Shown in pieces: positions 1-9,290 of a stretch of DNA of 64,000 nt; the stretch's first letter is position 1; each line of letters starts with the position of its first letter. The DNA is taken from the NCBI RefSeq assembly GCF_007833795.1, contig NZ_CP032702.1:1302001-1366000 (forward strand), given 5' to 3'. A program made the position numbers and the translations under genes. This DNA comes from Candidatus Pantoea soli. GTDB lineage: Bacteria > Pseudomonadota > Gammaproteobacteria > Enterobacterales > Enterobacteriaceae. Under the pieces are notes generated by a model, which was not told the DNA's origin, searched no databases, and saw nothing but the letters and a program-made list of their open reading frames with translations.

Positions 1-708
1 GCCAGGCGTAAGCCGCATCAGCTCTCCGGCGGTCAGCGGCAGCGCGTGGCGCTGGCGCGCAGCCTGGCCAAGCGGCCCAAACTGCTGCTGCTGGATGAGC
101 CAATGGGGGCGCTGGATAAAAAACTGCGCGACCGTATGCAGCATGAGGTGGTCGATATTCTCGAGCGCGTCGGCGCAACCTGCGTCATGGTCACGCACGA
201 TCAGGAAGAGGCGATGACCATGGCAGGCCGTATCGCCATCATGAATCGCGGCAAGTTTGTGCAGATTGGCGAGCCGGAAGAGATCTATGAGCATCCGACC
301 AGTCGCTACAGCGCCGAGTTTATCGGATCGGTCAACGTGTTCGACGGCCTCCTGCGCGAGCGCCGCGAAGACGGGCTGGTGCTGGATGCGCCGGGCCTGG
401 TGCATCCGCTCAAAGTACAAACCGATGTCTCGGTGGTTGATAACGTGCCGGTGCACGTGGCGCTGCGCCCGGAAAAAGTGATGCTGTGCGACGATGTCCC
501 GGCAGATGGCTGTAACTTTGCCGTGGGTGAGGTGGTGCACATTGCTTATCTTGGCGATCTGTCGATTTACCATGTCCGGCTGCAAAGCGGGCAGATGATC
601 AGCGCACAGCTGCAGAACGCACATCGCTACCGCAAAGGCGCGCCGACCTGGGGTGACGAAGTGCGGCTGTGCTGGGATGCGGACAGCTGTGTGGTCCTGA
701 CGGTTTAA
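1..708 (+). CDS. potG: Putrescine ABC transporter ATPase PotG (3' part)
   Basis: This is the C-terminal part of the ATPase that powers putrescine import through PotH and PotI in the inner membrane. The reading frame is open from base 1, so the start and the Walker A loop lie outside the window. Visible are the ABC signature [14 protein letters not shown] at the very beginning, Walker B (LLLLDEPMGALD) and the switch histidine in VTHDQEEA. The last ~120 residues match the TOBE-like regulatory domain of the CUT1/PotA type. It ends 9 bases before potH with an AAGGAGG ribosome site between them. The operon partners fix it as PotG rather than PotA. Confidence 0.95.
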   Translation, partial: ARRKPHQLSGGQRQRVALARSLAKRPKLLLLDEPMGALDKKLRDRMQHEVVDILERVGATCVMVTHDQEEAMTMAGRIAIMNRGKFVQIGEPEEIYEHPTSRYSAEFIGSVNVFDGLLRERREDGLVLDAPGLVHPLKVQTDVSVVDNVPVHVALRPEKVMLCDDVPADGCNFAVGEVVHIAYLGDLSIYHVRLQSGQMISAQLQNAHRYRKGAPTWGDEVRLCWDADSCVVLTV

Positions 709-717
709 GGAGGCGTA

Positions 718-1674
718 ATGAGCCAGATTTCTCAACGCAGCCAGCCGCAGGTTGCGGGCACGCCGCTGCAGCGCTGGGGCACACGCATGAAAATGCAGCA
801 TGGCCGCAAGCTGGTGATCGCGCTGCCTTATCTGTGGCTTATCCTGCTGTTTTTACTGCCGTTTCTCATCGTGCTGAAAATCAGCTTCGCGGATATCGCG
901 CGGGCGATCCCGCCCTATACCGATCTGGTGACCTGGGCGGACGATCAGCTTAACCTGGTGCTTAACCTGGGCAACTACCTGACGCTGACGGACGATCCGC
1001 TGTATGCCGAAGCCTACCTGACGTCGCTGAAGGTTGCCGCCATCTCAACGGTAATCTGCCTGCTGATTGGCTATCCGCTGGCGTGGGCAGTGGCGCACAG
1101 TAAGCCTTCCATGCGCACCATTCTGCTGCTGCTGGTTATTCTGCCGTCGTGGACGTCCTTCCTTGTGCGCGTCTACGCGTGGATGGGGCTGCTCAACAAC
1201 AACGGCATTCTCAACCGCTTTCTGATGTGGCTCGGGGTGATCGATCATCCGCTGGTGATTCTCTACACCAACACGGCGGTCTATATCGGCATTGTTTACT
1301 GCTATCTGCCGTTTATGGTGCTGCCGATCTATACCGCCCTGACGCGCATAGATTACTCGCTGGTGGAGGCGTCGCTTGATCTGGGAGCCCGGCCGCTGAA
1401 AACCTTTTTCAGCGTTATCGTGCCGCTGACCAAAGGCGGCATTATCGCCGGCTCGATGCTGGTCTTTATTCCAGCGGTGGGCGAGTACGTGATCCCTGAA
1501 CTGCTGGGCGGACCGGACAGCATCATGATTGGCCGCATCCTGTGGCAGGAGTTCTTTAATAACCGCGACTGGCCGGTGGCGTCGGCGCTGGCGGTGATTA
1601 TTCTGCTGATCCTGATTCTGCCAATCATCTGGTTCCACAAGCATCAGAACCGCGAAATGGGGGAGAAGGAATGA
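718..1674 (+). CDS. potH: Putrescine ABC transporter permease PotH
   Basis: Inner-membrane permease subunit of the PotFGHI putrescine importer. The 318-residue protein has a polar N-terminal tail of ~35 residues, then about six hydrophobic segments. The permease-ATPase coupling loop (EAA motif) is seen around VEASLDLGARPLKTFF, followed by VIVPLTKGGI. The start is supported by a strong AAGGAGGCGTA site right before ATG. Its stop overlaps the potI start in an ATGA, so the two permeases are translationally coupled. Confidence 0.95.
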   Translation: MSQISQRSQPQVAGTPLQRWGTRMKMQHGRKLVIALPYLWLILLFLLPFLIVLKISFADIARAIPPYTDLVTWADDQLNLVLNLGNYLTLTDDPLYAEAYLTSLKVAAISTVICLLIGYPLAWAVAHSKPSMRTILLLLVILPSWTSFLVRVYAWMGLLNNNGILNRFLMWLGVIDHPLVILYTNTAVYIGIVYCYLPFMVLPIYTALTRIDYSLVEASLDLGARPLKTFFSVIVPLTKGGIIAGSMLVFIPAVGEYVIPELLGGPDSIMIGRILWQEFFNNRDWPVASALAVIILLILILPIIWFHKHQNREMGEKE

Positions 1675-2516
1675 ATCAGCTACCGGTCATCCGCTCGCCG
1701 TGGCGCACCGCCATTCTGGCGCTGTGCTTTATTTTCCTCTATGCGCCGATGCTGCTGCTGGTGATCTACTCCTTTAACAGCTCGCAGCTGGTGACGGTGT
1801 GGGAGAGCTTCTCGTTCCACTGGTATCAGGTGCTGTTCCAGGATGATGCCATGCTGGATGCGGTGGGGCTCAGCCTGACCATCGCCGCGCTGTCGGCCAC
1901 GATGGCCGTGGTGCTGGGCACCATGGCGGCAGTGATCATCGTGCGCTTCGGCCGTTTTCGCGGCCACAGCGGCTTTGCCTTTATGCTGACCGCGCCGCTG
2001 GTCATGCCGGATGTCATCACTGGCCTTTCGCTGCTGCTGCTGTTTGTGGCAATGGGCAATACGCTGGGCTGGCCGTCCGATCGCGGTATGCTGACCATCT
2101 GGCTGGCCCACGTCACCTTCTGTACCGCTTACGTGGCGGTGGTGATCAACTCGCGGCTGCGCGAGCTGGATCGCTCAATTGAAGAGGCGGCGATGGATCT
2201 GGGCGCCACGCCGGTTAAGGTGTTCTTTGTGATCACCGTGCCGATGATCGCGCCGGCGATTGTCACCGGCTGGCTGCTGGCGTTTACGCTGTCGCTGGAC
2301 GATCTGGTGATTGCCAGCTTTGTCACCGGTCCGGGAGCCACCACGCTGCCGATGGCGATCTTCGCGACCGTGCGGCGCGGCGTCAACCCGGAGATCAATG
2401 CGCTGGCATCGCTGATTCTGTTTGTCGTCGGGCTGGTGGGCTTTGTCGCATGGCGCTTTATGGCACACGAAGAAAAACAGCGCCTGCGTGATATTCAGAA
2501 AGCCAGACGTGGCTGA
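1671..2516 (+). CDS. potI: Putrescine ABC transporter permease PotI
   Basis: Second permease of the PotFGHI putrescine importer; it pairs with PotH to form the membrane channel. The protein has 281 residues with six predicted membrane segments. The EAA coupling loop is visible at IEEAAMDLGATPVKVFF. The start codon overlaps the potH stop. It is the last gene of the operon: a strong terminator hairpin lies 26 bases downstream. Length and sequence match the family. Confidence 0.95.
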   Translation: MNQLPVIRSPWRTAILALCFIFLYAPMLLLVIYSFNSSQLVTVWESFSFHWYQVLFQDDAMLDAVGLSLTIAALSATMAVVLGTMAAVIIVRFGRFRGHSGFAFMLTAPLVMPDVITGLSLLLLFVAMGNTLGWPSDRGMLTIWLAHVTFCTAYVAVVINSRLRELDRSIEEAAMDLGATPVKVFFVITVPMIAPAIVTGWLLAFTLSLDDLVIASFVTGPGATTLPMAIFATVRRGVNPEINALASLILFVVGLVGFVAWRFMAHEEKQRLRDIQKARRG

Positions 2517-2542
2517 ACCGGCAAACATTTGCCACTATAGTA

Positions 2543-2571
2543 ACGGGCCTGCTGTCAGGCCCGTTTTTTAT
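2543..2571 (+). terminator. Terminator of the pot operon
   Basis: Inverted repeat ACGGGCCTG / CAGGCCCGT with a short loop, followed by six T. It separates potI from ybjO. Confidence 0.88.
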
Positions 2572-2588
2572 GGTCACGGAGTTACACC

Positions 2589-3056
2589 ATGTCGGAAACC
2601 CTCAAAAACAGCCGCCTGATGACGGCGGCCCCGGTGCCGGTCACCGTGGCTGGCATCGCCATTATTGCCACGCGCTGCCTCAGCGTACTGATGCTGGCCA
2701 ATGAGCTGGGTTACGACGAAATCGCCAACTTTGTGCATCGCAGCGCGCAGGCGTGGGATTCCACGCTGATTTTTATCGCCAGCCAGCTGATTTTCCTGTT
2801 TGAGCTGCGCTGCGCCTTTACGCTGATGCGCGGCAGCAATCGCGGTCGCTGGGGTTATGCCATTGCGCAGGCCATTGTGCTGCTGTATATGCTGATGGCG
2901 TCGGTGGGCTGGATCTACCCGGAAATATTCAGCATTCCAGGCGAGACCAATGCGCAGATCATTCACCATACGCTGCAGCAGAAGCTGCCGGATGTGCTGG
3001 TGCTGCTGTTACTGTTTGTTCCGGCCAGCAGCCGCGCATTTTTCCGCAGCCGGTGA
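2589..3056 (+). CDS. ybjO: Inner membrane protein YbjO (DUF2593)
   Basis: A 155-residue membrane protein of unknown function. Hydrophobic stretches near residues 17-35, 58-75, 85-105 and 130-145 suggest four membrane helices; the C-terminus is basic (SSRAFFRSR). It sits between the pot terminator and rlmC, exactly as ybjO does in E. coli, and that position plus the overall pattern is the basis for the name. No catalytic motif is seen. The start follows the pot terminator by 17 bases with a GGAG ribosome site (CACGGAGTTACACC). Confidence 0.88.
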   Translation: MSETLKNSRLMTAAPVPVTVAGIAIIATRCLSVLMLANELGYDEIANFVHRSAQAWDSTLIFIASQLIFLFELRCAFTLMRGSNRGRWGYAIAQAIVLLYMLMASVGWIYPEIFSIPGETNAQIIHHTLQQKLPDVLVLLLLFVPASSRAFFRSR

Positions 3057-3103
3057 TACAATCGGCCCCCGTTTTTTCTCCCGATTCTCAATACAGGCTT
3101 TCC

Positions 3104-4240
3104 ATGCATTGCGCGCTTTATGAAGCCGGCCGCTGTCGCTCCTGTCAGTGGCTGGAAAAACCCTATTCGCACCAGGTCAGCGACAAACAGGCCCGGCTGC
3201 AGCAGCTGCTGGCTGCCATGCCGGTGGCGGAATGGTGTCCGCCGGTGACAGGCGCGCAGCAGGGGTTTCGCAATAAAGCCAAGATGGTCGTCAGCGGCAG
3301 CGTTGAACGCCCGGTATTTGGCATGGTCGCGCGCGACGGTGAGCCGGTTGATCTGGCAGACTGTCCGCTTTATCCCGCCAGCTTTGCCCCGGTTTTTGCC
3401 GTGCTGCGGCCCTTTATTGCCCGCGCGGGCCTCACGCCCTACAACGTCGCACGCAGGCGCGGCGAGCTGAAGTTTCTGCTACTGACCGAAAGCACGCAGG
3501 GCGGCATGATGCTGCGCTTTGTGCTGCGATCCACAACGAAACTGGCGCAGCTGCGCGCGGCGCTACCGTGGCTGCAGCAGCAGTTGCCGCAGCTGCAGGT
3601 GATTTCTGCCAACATCCAGCCGGTGCATATGGCGATTCTTGAAGGTGAAGAGGAGATTGCGCTGACCTCGCGCCAGGCGCTGGAGGAGAATTTCAATCAG
3701 GTGCCGCTCTGGATCCGGCCGCAGAGTTTTTTCCAGACCAACCCGCAGGTAGCGGCTGTGCTTTACGCCACCGCCCGCCGCTGGGTGGCGGCGCTGCCGG
3801 TCAGCAGCATGTGGGATCTGTTTTGCGGTGTCGGCGGGTTTGGCCTGCACTGTGCCACACCAGAAATGCAGCTCACCGGCATTGAGATCAGCGCCGAGGC
3901 CATTGCCTGTGCCCGGCAGTCGGCGCAGCAGCTCGGGCTGGAGAAAGTCAGCTTTGCCGCGCTGGATTCCACCCGGTTTGCCACCTCACGTGACGCCGTG
4001 CCGCAGCTGGTACTGGTGAATCCGCCACGGCGCGGTATTGGCGCGGCGCTGTGCGACTATCTCAGCCGTATGGCACCGGCGTATATTCTCTACTCAAGCT
4101 GTAATCCGGACAGCATGGCGCAGGATATCGCGCGGCTGGCCGACTACCGCATCAGCCGCGTGCAGCTGTTCGACATGTTTCCGCACACGGCGCATTTTGA
4201 AGTGCTGACATTACTGACAAGGCAGGGTGGAACAGCGTAG
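3104..4240 (+). CDS. rlmC: 23S rRNA (uracil-747-C5)-methyltransferase RlmC
   Basis: Methylates the C5 of U747 in 23S rRNA using S-adenosylmethionine. The start is placed at [16 protein letters not shown], because the iron-sulphur ligands Cys3, Cys11 and Cys14 must be near the N-terminus and the family is ~375 residues (378 here). The frame stays open 17 codons further upstream, but that extension would overlap ybjO. The fourth cluster cysteine is in LADCPLYP. The SAM-binding motif is [13 protein letters not shown], and the catalytic nucleophile is Cys333 in YSSCNPDSM. No TRAM domain is present, which separates it from RlmD and TrmA-like relatives. Confidence 0.95.
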   Translation: MHCALYEAGRCRSCQWLEKPYSHQVSDKQARLQQLLAAMPVAEWCPPVTGAQQGFRNKAKMVVSGSVERPVFGMVARDGEPVDLADCPLYPASFAPVFAVLRPFIARAGLTPYNVARRRGELKFLLLTESTQGGMMLRFVLRSTTKLAQLRAALPWLQQQLPQLQVISANIQPVHMAILEGEEEIALTSRQALEENFNQVPLWIRPQSFFQTNPQVAAVLYATARRWVAALPVSSMWDLFCGVGGFGLHCATPEMQLTGIEISAEAIACARQSAQQLGLEKVSFAALDSTRFATSRDAVPQLVLVNPPRRGIGAALCDYLSRMAPAYILYSSCNPDSMAQDIARLADYRISRVQLFDMFPHTAHFEVLTLLTRQGGTA

Positions 4241-4303
4241 CGGCAGCTTGCGCTGAGGACGTGCAGAACCTGGCAGGCCGCGCGCCACGCTATCCCATAA
4301 TGC

Positions 4304-5035
4304 TTACTGCGGGAACCACTTCTGATTGATTTGCTGCCAGCTGCCGTTGGCTTTCAGATCTGCCAGCGCGCGGTTAATCGCTTCCAGCAGCGGGGTATTG
4401 CCTTTACGTACCGCGATCCCCAGACCGGTGCCGAAATAGTCGCTGTCGGTGATAGGTTCCCCGACCGCGCTGAGATCGCTATTGGCTTTCAGCCACTGAC
4501 TGACTACTGCGCTGTCACCAAATACCCCATTCAGACGGCCATTTTTCAGATCGAGAATCGCGTTCTGATAGCTGTCATATGACACCGCGATTACCTCCGG
4601 ATGCTTCTCCTGCAGGTATTTCTGATGGGTGGTGCCGTTCTCCACGCCAACACGCTTGCCCTTCAGCTGGCTGAAATCCGTGAAGTCACCCTTATGCGCA
4701 ATCACAATGGCTGAATTGGCGTAATAGGGCTGGCTGAAGTCCACCTGTTTACTGCGCTCGGCGGTGATGTCCATGCCGGAGATCACCGCGTCATAGCGGC
4801 GGAACTTCAGCGACGGGATCAGGCTGTCAAAGGCGTTATTGGTAAAAGTGCAGTCAGCCTTCATCTGCTGACACAGCGCTTTGGCCAGATCGATATCAAA
4901 GCCGACAATCTGATTATTGTTATCCAGCGACTCAAAGGGGGGATAGGTCGCGGATACGGCAAAGCGAATTTTCTCCGCCGCATAAGCATTCATTGTCAGC
5001 GTGGCCAGTACAGCGGCAACAATCCATTTTTTCAT
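4304..5035 (-). CDS. artJ: Arginine-binding periplasmic protein ArtJ
   Basis: Periplasmic receptor that delivers L-arginine to the ArtQM/ArtP transporter. A signal peptide of ~19 residues ends at AYA-AEKIRF, followed by a type-3 solute-binding fold (YPPFE, GFDIDLAKALC, DAVISGMDITAERSKQVDFS). The start is set at MKKW, preceded by GGGAG seven bases upstream; the frame continues seven codons further without a good ribosome site. It is closely related to artI in the same cluster, so the two are paralogues. Being outside the artPIQM unit with its own ArgR box identifies it as artJ, the more tightly arginine-controlled of the two in E. coli. Confidence 0.93.
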   Translation of the reverse strand: MKKWIVAAVLATLTMNAYAAEKIRFAVSATYPPFESLDNNNQIVGFDIDLAKALCQQMKADCTFTNNAFDSLIPSLKFRRYDAVISGMDITAERSKQVDFSQPYYANSAIVIAHKGDFTDFSQLKGKRVGVENGTTHQKYLQEKHPEVIAVSYDSYQNAILDLKNGRLNGVFGDSAVVSQWLKANSDLSAVGEPITDSDYFGTGLGIAVRKGNTPLLEAINRALADLKANGSWQQINQKWFPQ

Positions 5036-5089
5036 AGTGTGACTCCCGAAAATCATGCCAGAGGCGAAACGAGTGACACCTTGCCAGTT

Positions 5090-5128
5090 AATGAATTTAT
5101 ATTCAATAAAAATGACTATTAATTTACA
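5090..5128 (-). promoter_or_regulatory. Tandem ArgR (ARG) boxes upstream of artJ
   Basis: Positions 5090-5107 read AATGAATTTATATTCAAT, a perfect match to the ARG-box consensus WNTGAATWWWWATTCANW. After a 3-bp gap, 5111-5128 reads AATGACTATTAATTTACA, the same pattern with two mismatches. Two boxes separated by 3 bp is the arrangement bound by the ArgR hexamer. The pair lies 55-93 bases upstream of the artJ start and overlaps the likely promoter, so arginine-dependent repression of artJ is expected. Confidence 0.85.
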
Positions 5129-5152
5129 GCAGGGCGGGCGGTAAACGCGTCA

Positions 5153-5192
5153 CTGTGCGGGTCAGAGGCAGCGGCGCTTCTGACCCGCACAG
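5153..5192. repeat. Perfect 14-bp inverted repeat between artM and artJ
   Basis: The arms are CTGTGCGGGTCAGA (5153-5166) and TCTGACCCGCACAG (5179-5192), with a 12-base loop. It lies downstream of the artM stop on the transcribed strand. No T run follows on either strand, so it is a weak candidate for an intrinsic terminator and may instead be a 3' stabilising or processing hairpin of the artPIQM message. Confidence 0.7.
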
Positions 5193-5211
5193 CGCAGGAC
5201 GTGACAGGGGA

Positions 5212-5880
5212 TCAGTTGCGGCGCTCAAACGCCAGCGCGCGTTTTTCGATCAGGCGCATCATCAGCGTCAGCAGGCCGTTAACCACCAGGTAAATCAGTC
5301 CGGCGGCGGCATAAACCGTGACATCGTAGGTGCGGCCATACAGCAGCTGGCCGTGACCCATCACTTCCATCAGCGTAATGGTGTACGCCAGTGAGGTACT
5401 TTTGAACACCAGCACCACTTCGTTCGAATAAGATGAGAGCGCGCGCTTAAAGGCATACGGCAGCAGAATGCGCAGCGTATCTTTGCGGTTCATACCCAGT
5501 GCCGCGCAGGATTGCCACTGGCCGGCCGGGATGGCACGCACTGCCCCGTAAAACAGCTGGGTGGTGTAGGCCGCACTGTTGAGTGACAGCGCCAGCAGGG
5601 CACACAGCCAGGGTTGCGACAGCAGATGCCACAGCCACGGCACGTTCTGGATCGACGGGAACTGACCCGGGCCGTAGTAAATCAGGAAGATCTGCACCAG
5701 CAGCGGCGTGCCGGTAAACACGGTGATATAGCCTTTCACCAGCGCAGTCAGCAGCGGCGTTTTCAGCGCCAGCACGATGGTGCAGAGCAGGGCCAGCAGC
5801 AGCGCCGCAATCAGCGAGGCCACGGTCAGCGTCAGGCTGGTATGCAGTCCCTTTAGCAGTTCAGGTAAATAAGCCAGCAT
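5212..5880 (-). CDS. artM: Arginine ABC transporter permease ArtM
   Basis: One of the two inner-membrane permease subunits for arginine import, pairing with ArtQ. The protein is 222 residues, the family length, with about five hydrophobic segments. The coupling loop is visible near PAGQWQSCAALGMNRKDTLR. The C-terminus is basic (RLIEKRALAFERRN). Only two bases separate its start from the artQ stop, so both are translated from one message. Confidence 0.93.
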   Translation of the reverse strand: MLAYLPELLKGLHTSLTLTVASLIAALLLALLCTIVLALKTPLLTALVKGYITVFTGTPLLVQIFLIYYGPGQFPSIQNVPWLWHLLSQPWLCALLALSLNSAAYTTQLFYGAVRAIPAGQWQSCAALGMNRKDTLRILLPYAFKRALSSYSNEVVLVFKSTSLAYTITLMEVMGHGQLLYGRTYDVTVYAAAGLIYLVVNGLLTLMMRLIEKRALAFERRN

Positions 5881-5882
5881 CG

Positions 5883-6596
5883 TTACGCCCCCCGCTCAAA
5901 ACGCGTCGTGCGCAGCTCAATGCGCCGCAGCACTGCCTGGCTGAACAGCGTGATCGCCAGGTAGATTGCTGCCGCCACCAGATACCAGGTAAACGGCTCC
6001 TGCGTACGCGTGGCGATGCTTTTGGTCTGCAGCATCAGATCGTTCACGCTGATCAGCGACACCAGCGCGGTGTCTTTTAGCAGCACCAGCCACTGATTGC
6101 CCAGGCCGGGCAGGGCATGACGCCACATCTGCGGCATGATCAGACGGAAGAAGATAGCGGATTTTTTCATGCCCAGCGCCTGACCGGATTCCCACTGCCC
6201 CAGCGGTACGGCTTTCAGCGCACCGCGCAGCGTTTGCGACGCATAAGCGGAGTAGAGCATGGCCAGCGCAATCACCCCGCAGAGAAACGGGCTGACATCA
6301 AAGTTTTCAATCGGCACCTGCACCGGCAGGCTAAACAGGCCGAAGGGGAGGGTAAAGCCGTCTGAGAGCGTTAACAGCAGCTGTGAAGCGCCGAAATAGA
6401 TAAACAGCACCACCAGAATTTCCGGCAGGCCGCGAATCAGCGTCACCAGGCCGGTGCCGATCCACGCCAGCGGTTTCCAGCGTAGCGATTCCCAGCCAGC
6501 AAACATCATCGCCAGCACAAGGCCGGCGATCAGAGCACAAACGGCAAGGCCGACGGTCATCCCGGCGGCGCTTGCGAGTGGAATCATTTCATTCAT
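5883..6596 (-). CDS. artQ: Arginine ABC transporter permease ArtQ
   Basis: Second permease of the arginine importer, 237 residues, of the HisM/GlnP family. It has hydrophobic segments throughout, and the coupling loop lies around [20 protein letters not shown]. The start lies six bases after the artI stop. Position between artI and artM, as in E. coli, separates it from ArtM, with which it shares the C-terminal ending (RTTRFERGA versus LAFERRN). Confidence 0.93.
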   Translation of the reverse strand: MNEMIPLASAAGMTVGLAVCALIAGLVLAMMFAGWESLRWKPLAWIGTGLVTLIRGLPEILVVLFIYFGASQLLLTLSDGFTLPFGLFSLPVQVPIENFDVSPFLCGVIALAMLYSAYASQTLRGALKAVPLGQWESGQALGMKKSAIFFRLIMPQMWRHALPGLGNQWLVLLKDTALVSLISVNDLMLQTKSIATRTQEPFTWYLVAAAIYLAITLFSQAVLRRIELRTTRFERGA

Positions 6597-6602
6597 CAGA
6601 GA

Positions 6603-7334
6603 TTACTGCTGAAACCATTTGTTGTAGATGGTTTTGTAGGTGCCGTCGGCTTTGATCTTATCCAGCGCCGCGTTGAATTTGCCCTGCAGCTCGGCATTGC
6701 CCTGACGCACGGCAATGCCCAGACCGGTGCCGAAGTAGTCTTTATCGGTGACCTTTTGACCCAGTGCGGCAAGGCTGGCGTTCTGCTTCAGCCACTCGTT
6801 CACCACGGCGGTATCGCCGAACACCGCGTCGATGCGGCCATTTTTCAGATCCAGCACTGCATTCTGGTAGCTGTCATAAGGCACTACGGTGATTTCGCTG
6901 TGCTTGTCGGTCAGGTATTTCTGGTGCGTGGTGCCATTCTGCACGCCCACACGCTTGCCTTTCAGCGCGGCCACATCCGCCAGTTTGCCTTTCCGGGCAA
7001 TAAAAAGCGCAGAGTTGTCGTAATACGGTTTGGTAAACAGCACCTGCTTTTCGCGCTCCGGGGTGATGTCCATACCGGCCATCACGGCATCAAAGCGGCG
7101 GAATTTCAGCGACGGGATCAGGCTGTCAAACGCCTGGTTGGTAAAGGTACAGGTCGCATCGATCTCTTTGCACAGTGCGTTAGCCAGATCGACATCAAAG
7201 CCCTGAATCTTGTTCTCAGAATCAACGAACTCAAACGGCGGGTATGAGGCCTCAGTAGCGAAACGCAGCGTCTGGGCCGCAGAGGCGCTCAGGCTCAGCG
7301 TGGCAAGCAGTGCAGCAAGTACAACTTTTTTCAT
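6603..7334 (-). CDS. artI: Arginine-binding periplasmic protein ArtI
   Basis: Periplasmic arginine receptor encoded inside the transporter operon. The signal peptide MKKVVLAALLATLSLSASA is followed by AQTLRF and a type-3 solute-binding fold (YPPFEF, GFDVDLANALC, DAVMAGMDITPEREKQVLF). The start is set at MKKVV because the AGGA element of the ribosome site is correctly spaced there; the ATG three codons earlier lies directly against it. Length is 243 residues, equal to the paralogue artJ, with which it shares long identical stretches such as SLIPSLKFRR and YFGTGLGIAVR. Confidence 0.93.
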   Translation of the reverse strand: MKKVVLAALLATLSLSASAAQTLRFATEASYPPFEFVDSENKIQGFDVDLANALCKEIDATCTFTNQAFDSLIPSLKFRRFDAVMAGMDITPEREKQVLFTKPYYDNSALFIARKGKLADVAALKGKRVGVQNGTTHQKYLTDKHSEITVVPYDSYQNAVLDLKNGRIDAVFGDTAVVNEWLKQNASLAALGQKVTDKDYFGTGLGIAVRQGNAELQGKFNAALDKIKADGTYKTIYNKWFQQ

Positions 7335-7349
7335 TGTGGGCATCCTGAC

Positions 7350-8078
7350 TTAGTGCGAAAGATAATGTGCAAACGCGTCGGTTTGCGGCTGTGTAAAGAG
7401 GCTGGCGTCGCCCTGTTCAACAATGCGGCCGTTTTCCATATAGACCACGCGGCTGGCGGTTTTACGTGCCACGTCGACTTCATGGGTCACGATCACCTGC
7501 GTAATCTGCGTCTGCGCCAGCTCGCGGATAATGCTGACGATCTGCGCCGTGATTTCCGGGTCGAGTGCGGCGGTAGGCTCATCAAACAGCAGTACCTGCG
7601 GCTCCATCATCAGCGCACGGGCAATCGCCACGCGCTGCTGCTGGCCGCCGGATAAATGCAGCGGGAAGCGATCGGCATACGGCGTCAGGCGCAGGCGATC
7701 CAGCAGTTTATCGGCACGCGCACGGGCAGCCTCTTTGCTGAGTCCCAGCACGCGGCACGGCGCTTCCGTCAGGTTTTGCACCACGCTGAGGTGCGGCCAG
7801 AGATTGTATTGCTGAAAAACCATGCCGACGTTCTGGCGCAATTCGCGAATGGCGCGGTCGGCGGGCGTCTGGCTGAAATCGAACCGGTTACCGGCAATCT
7901 GCAGGGTGCCGGAACGCGGCTGCTCCAGCAGGTTAAGCACGCGCAGCAGTGAGCTTTTCCCCGCGCCACTCGGACCGAGCAACACCAGCGTTTCGCCCTG
8001 CGGGCAAGCCAGGTTGATATCGAACAGCGCCTGATGGGCGCCGTAAAAACAGTTGATGGCGTTTAGTTGAATACTCAT
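7350..8078 (-). CDS. artP: Arginine ABC transporter ATPase ArtP
   Basis: Cytoplasmic ATPase driving arginine import. Walker A is GPSGAGKSS, the signature is [16 protein letters not shown], Walker B is [12 protein letters not shown] and the switch histidine is in VTHEVDVA. The start is placed at [10 protein letters not shown], which gives the family length of 242 residues; 15 upstream codons remain open but do not resemble the family. It is the first gene of artP-artI-artQ-artM. The upstream region shows no ARG box as clear as the one before artJ. Confidence 0.94.
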   Translation of the reverse strand: MSIQLNAINCFYGAHQALFDINLACPQGETLVLLGPSGAGKSSLLRVLNLLEQPRSGTLQIAGNRFDFSQTPADRAIRELRQNVGMVFQQYNLWPHLSVVQNLTEAPCRVLGLSKEAARARADKLLDRLRLTPYADRFPLHLSGGQQQRVAIARALMMEPQVLLFDEPTAALDPEITAQIVSIIRELAQTQITQVIVTHEVDVARKTASRVVYMENGRIVEQGDASLFTQPQTDAFAHYLSH

Positions 8079-8253
8079 GCGCAAAAAATGAATAGCAATT
8101 AGTGCCGCAAATCTTAACGTCACCAGAATAGTTATGCAATTGAGGTGGGTTAAAATTTATTAAAGTGCAATTAAACAGCAAAAGCGTAGCACAATATCGG
8201 GCAGGTCAGGGCGGGAAAGGGACGCGGGACTGCGCGGTTTGCGCGTCAGCACG

Positions 8254-8281
8254 CAAAAAAAGCGCCGCAATGATGCGGCGC
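8254..8281 (-). terminator. Terminator of ybjP
   Basis: The hairpin GCGCCGCA/TGCGGCGC at 8262-8281 is followed on the minus strand by seven T (plus-strand A run 8255-8261). It lies 37 bases past the ybjP stop. Confidence 0.88.
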
Positions 8282-8318
8282 GCTGATGGGTATGGCTGAC
8301 CGGCGAAAAAAGCGGCGA

Positions 8319-8858
8319 CTATTTTTTCTCTTCCAGCAGCTGGCTGAGCGAACCGCCGCCCGGATGCGGCCAGTCGCCAACGTAGCGCACGTCGTCCACC
8401 GCCCAGCAGGTGCCTTCGTGGATCATCAGCACCTCATCGTGCCAGCGTTTGTCATTGCGGCTCAGCGCCACGCGCAGCGGGATATTGCGCGCATCGCGGT
8501 TGGGAATGGTGGACGCACTGGCGACATCTGCCGCGTCCGGTCCCTGCGGCAGGCTGGAGAAGAGATCGCCCTGCTGCCAGGCCGCCGGCCGGGTGTGTTG
8601 CTGGCTGGCCTGCAGCAGCTTCTGATACAACCGATCGCTCAGATAAGGCCGGTATTTTGCCAGCGTGCTGCTATCCGGCACGCCCTGCGTCGGCTGGCTG
8701 ACGCGCAGGTCGTAGAACTGCTGCGCCACGCTATCCGGGCCGCCGTCGGCACAGGCTGCCATGCGCGGCCCGTTATCATGGATGACCGGTTCAACCGGCG
8801 TACAGGCGCTTAGCAGTAACGCCGCGGGAACCAGCAGCGCAAAGGCGTTGTTTCTCAT
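8319..8858 (-). CDS. ybjP: Lipoprotein YbjP
   Basis: Predicted lipoprotein of unknown function, 179 residues. The signal peptide ends in the lipobox LLSAC with the modified cysteine at residue 19. The mature part contains DNGPRMAACADGGPDSVAQQ, typical of YbjP. The start at MRNNAF is supported by AAGGA seven to eight bases upstream; the frame extends ten more codons without a good ribosome site. A strong terminator follows. It is transcribed away from ybjQ. Confidence 0.88.
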   Translation of the reverse strand: MRNNAFALLVPAALLLSACTPVEPVIHDNGPRMAACADGGPDSVAQQFYDLRVSQPTQGVPDSSTLAKYRPYLSDRLYQKLLQASQQHTRPAAWQQGDLFSSLPQGPDAADVASASTIPNRDARNIPLRVALSRNDKRWHDEVLMIHEGTCWAVDDVRYVGDWPHPGGGSLSQLLEEKK

Positions 8859-8969
8859 CTCGATTTCCTTATTGTTGTTCACTGGCAAAGCGCCATTTTT
8901 AGCATAGAGTATAGCCGTGCTTTTAGACCGTAAGCGCTATCGCAACCCGAATCACCCCAGGAGATAACG

Positions 8970-9290
8970 ATGAAATTTTCTACTACGCCAACGCTGGAAG
9001 GGCAGAGCATCACGGAATACTGCGGCGTCGTCACCGGCGAAGCGATTCTGGGCGCCAATATCTTTCGCGATTTCTTCGCCGGTATCCGCGACATCGTTGG
9101 TGGCCGTTCCGGTGCCTATGAAAAAGAGCTGCGTAAAGCACGTCAGATTGCGTTTGAAGAGCTGGAAGAGCAGGCGCGGGCGCTGGGCGCTAACGCGGTT
9201 GTGGGCATTGATATTGACTACGAAACCGTAGGGAAAGAGGGCAGCATGCTGATGGTCAGCGTCACCGGAACCGCCGTGATCGTACGCTGA
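8970..9290 (+). CDS. ybjQ: UPF0145 family protein YbjQ
   Basis: A 106-residue protein of the YbjQ (UPF0145, heavy-metal-binding-like) family, which forms oligomers but has no settled function. Family marks seen here are the N-terminal [23 protein letters not shown], the central [13 protein letters not shown] and the C-terminal [15 protein letters not shown]. The ribosome site AGGAG lies seven bases before ATG. Its TGA stop overlaps the amiD start in TGATG, so amiD translation is probably coupled to it. Confidence 0.92.
   Translation: MKFSTTPTLEGQSITEYCGVVTGEAILGANIFRDFFAGIRDIVGGRSGAYEKELRKARQIAFEELEEQARALGANAVVGIDIDYETVGKEGSMLMVSVTGTAVIVR

Noticed and set aside
8085..8102. ARG box upstream of artP
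   Set aside because: ATGAATAGCAATTAGTG has one good half-site only and touches the translation start region. It is not comparable with the artJ boxes.
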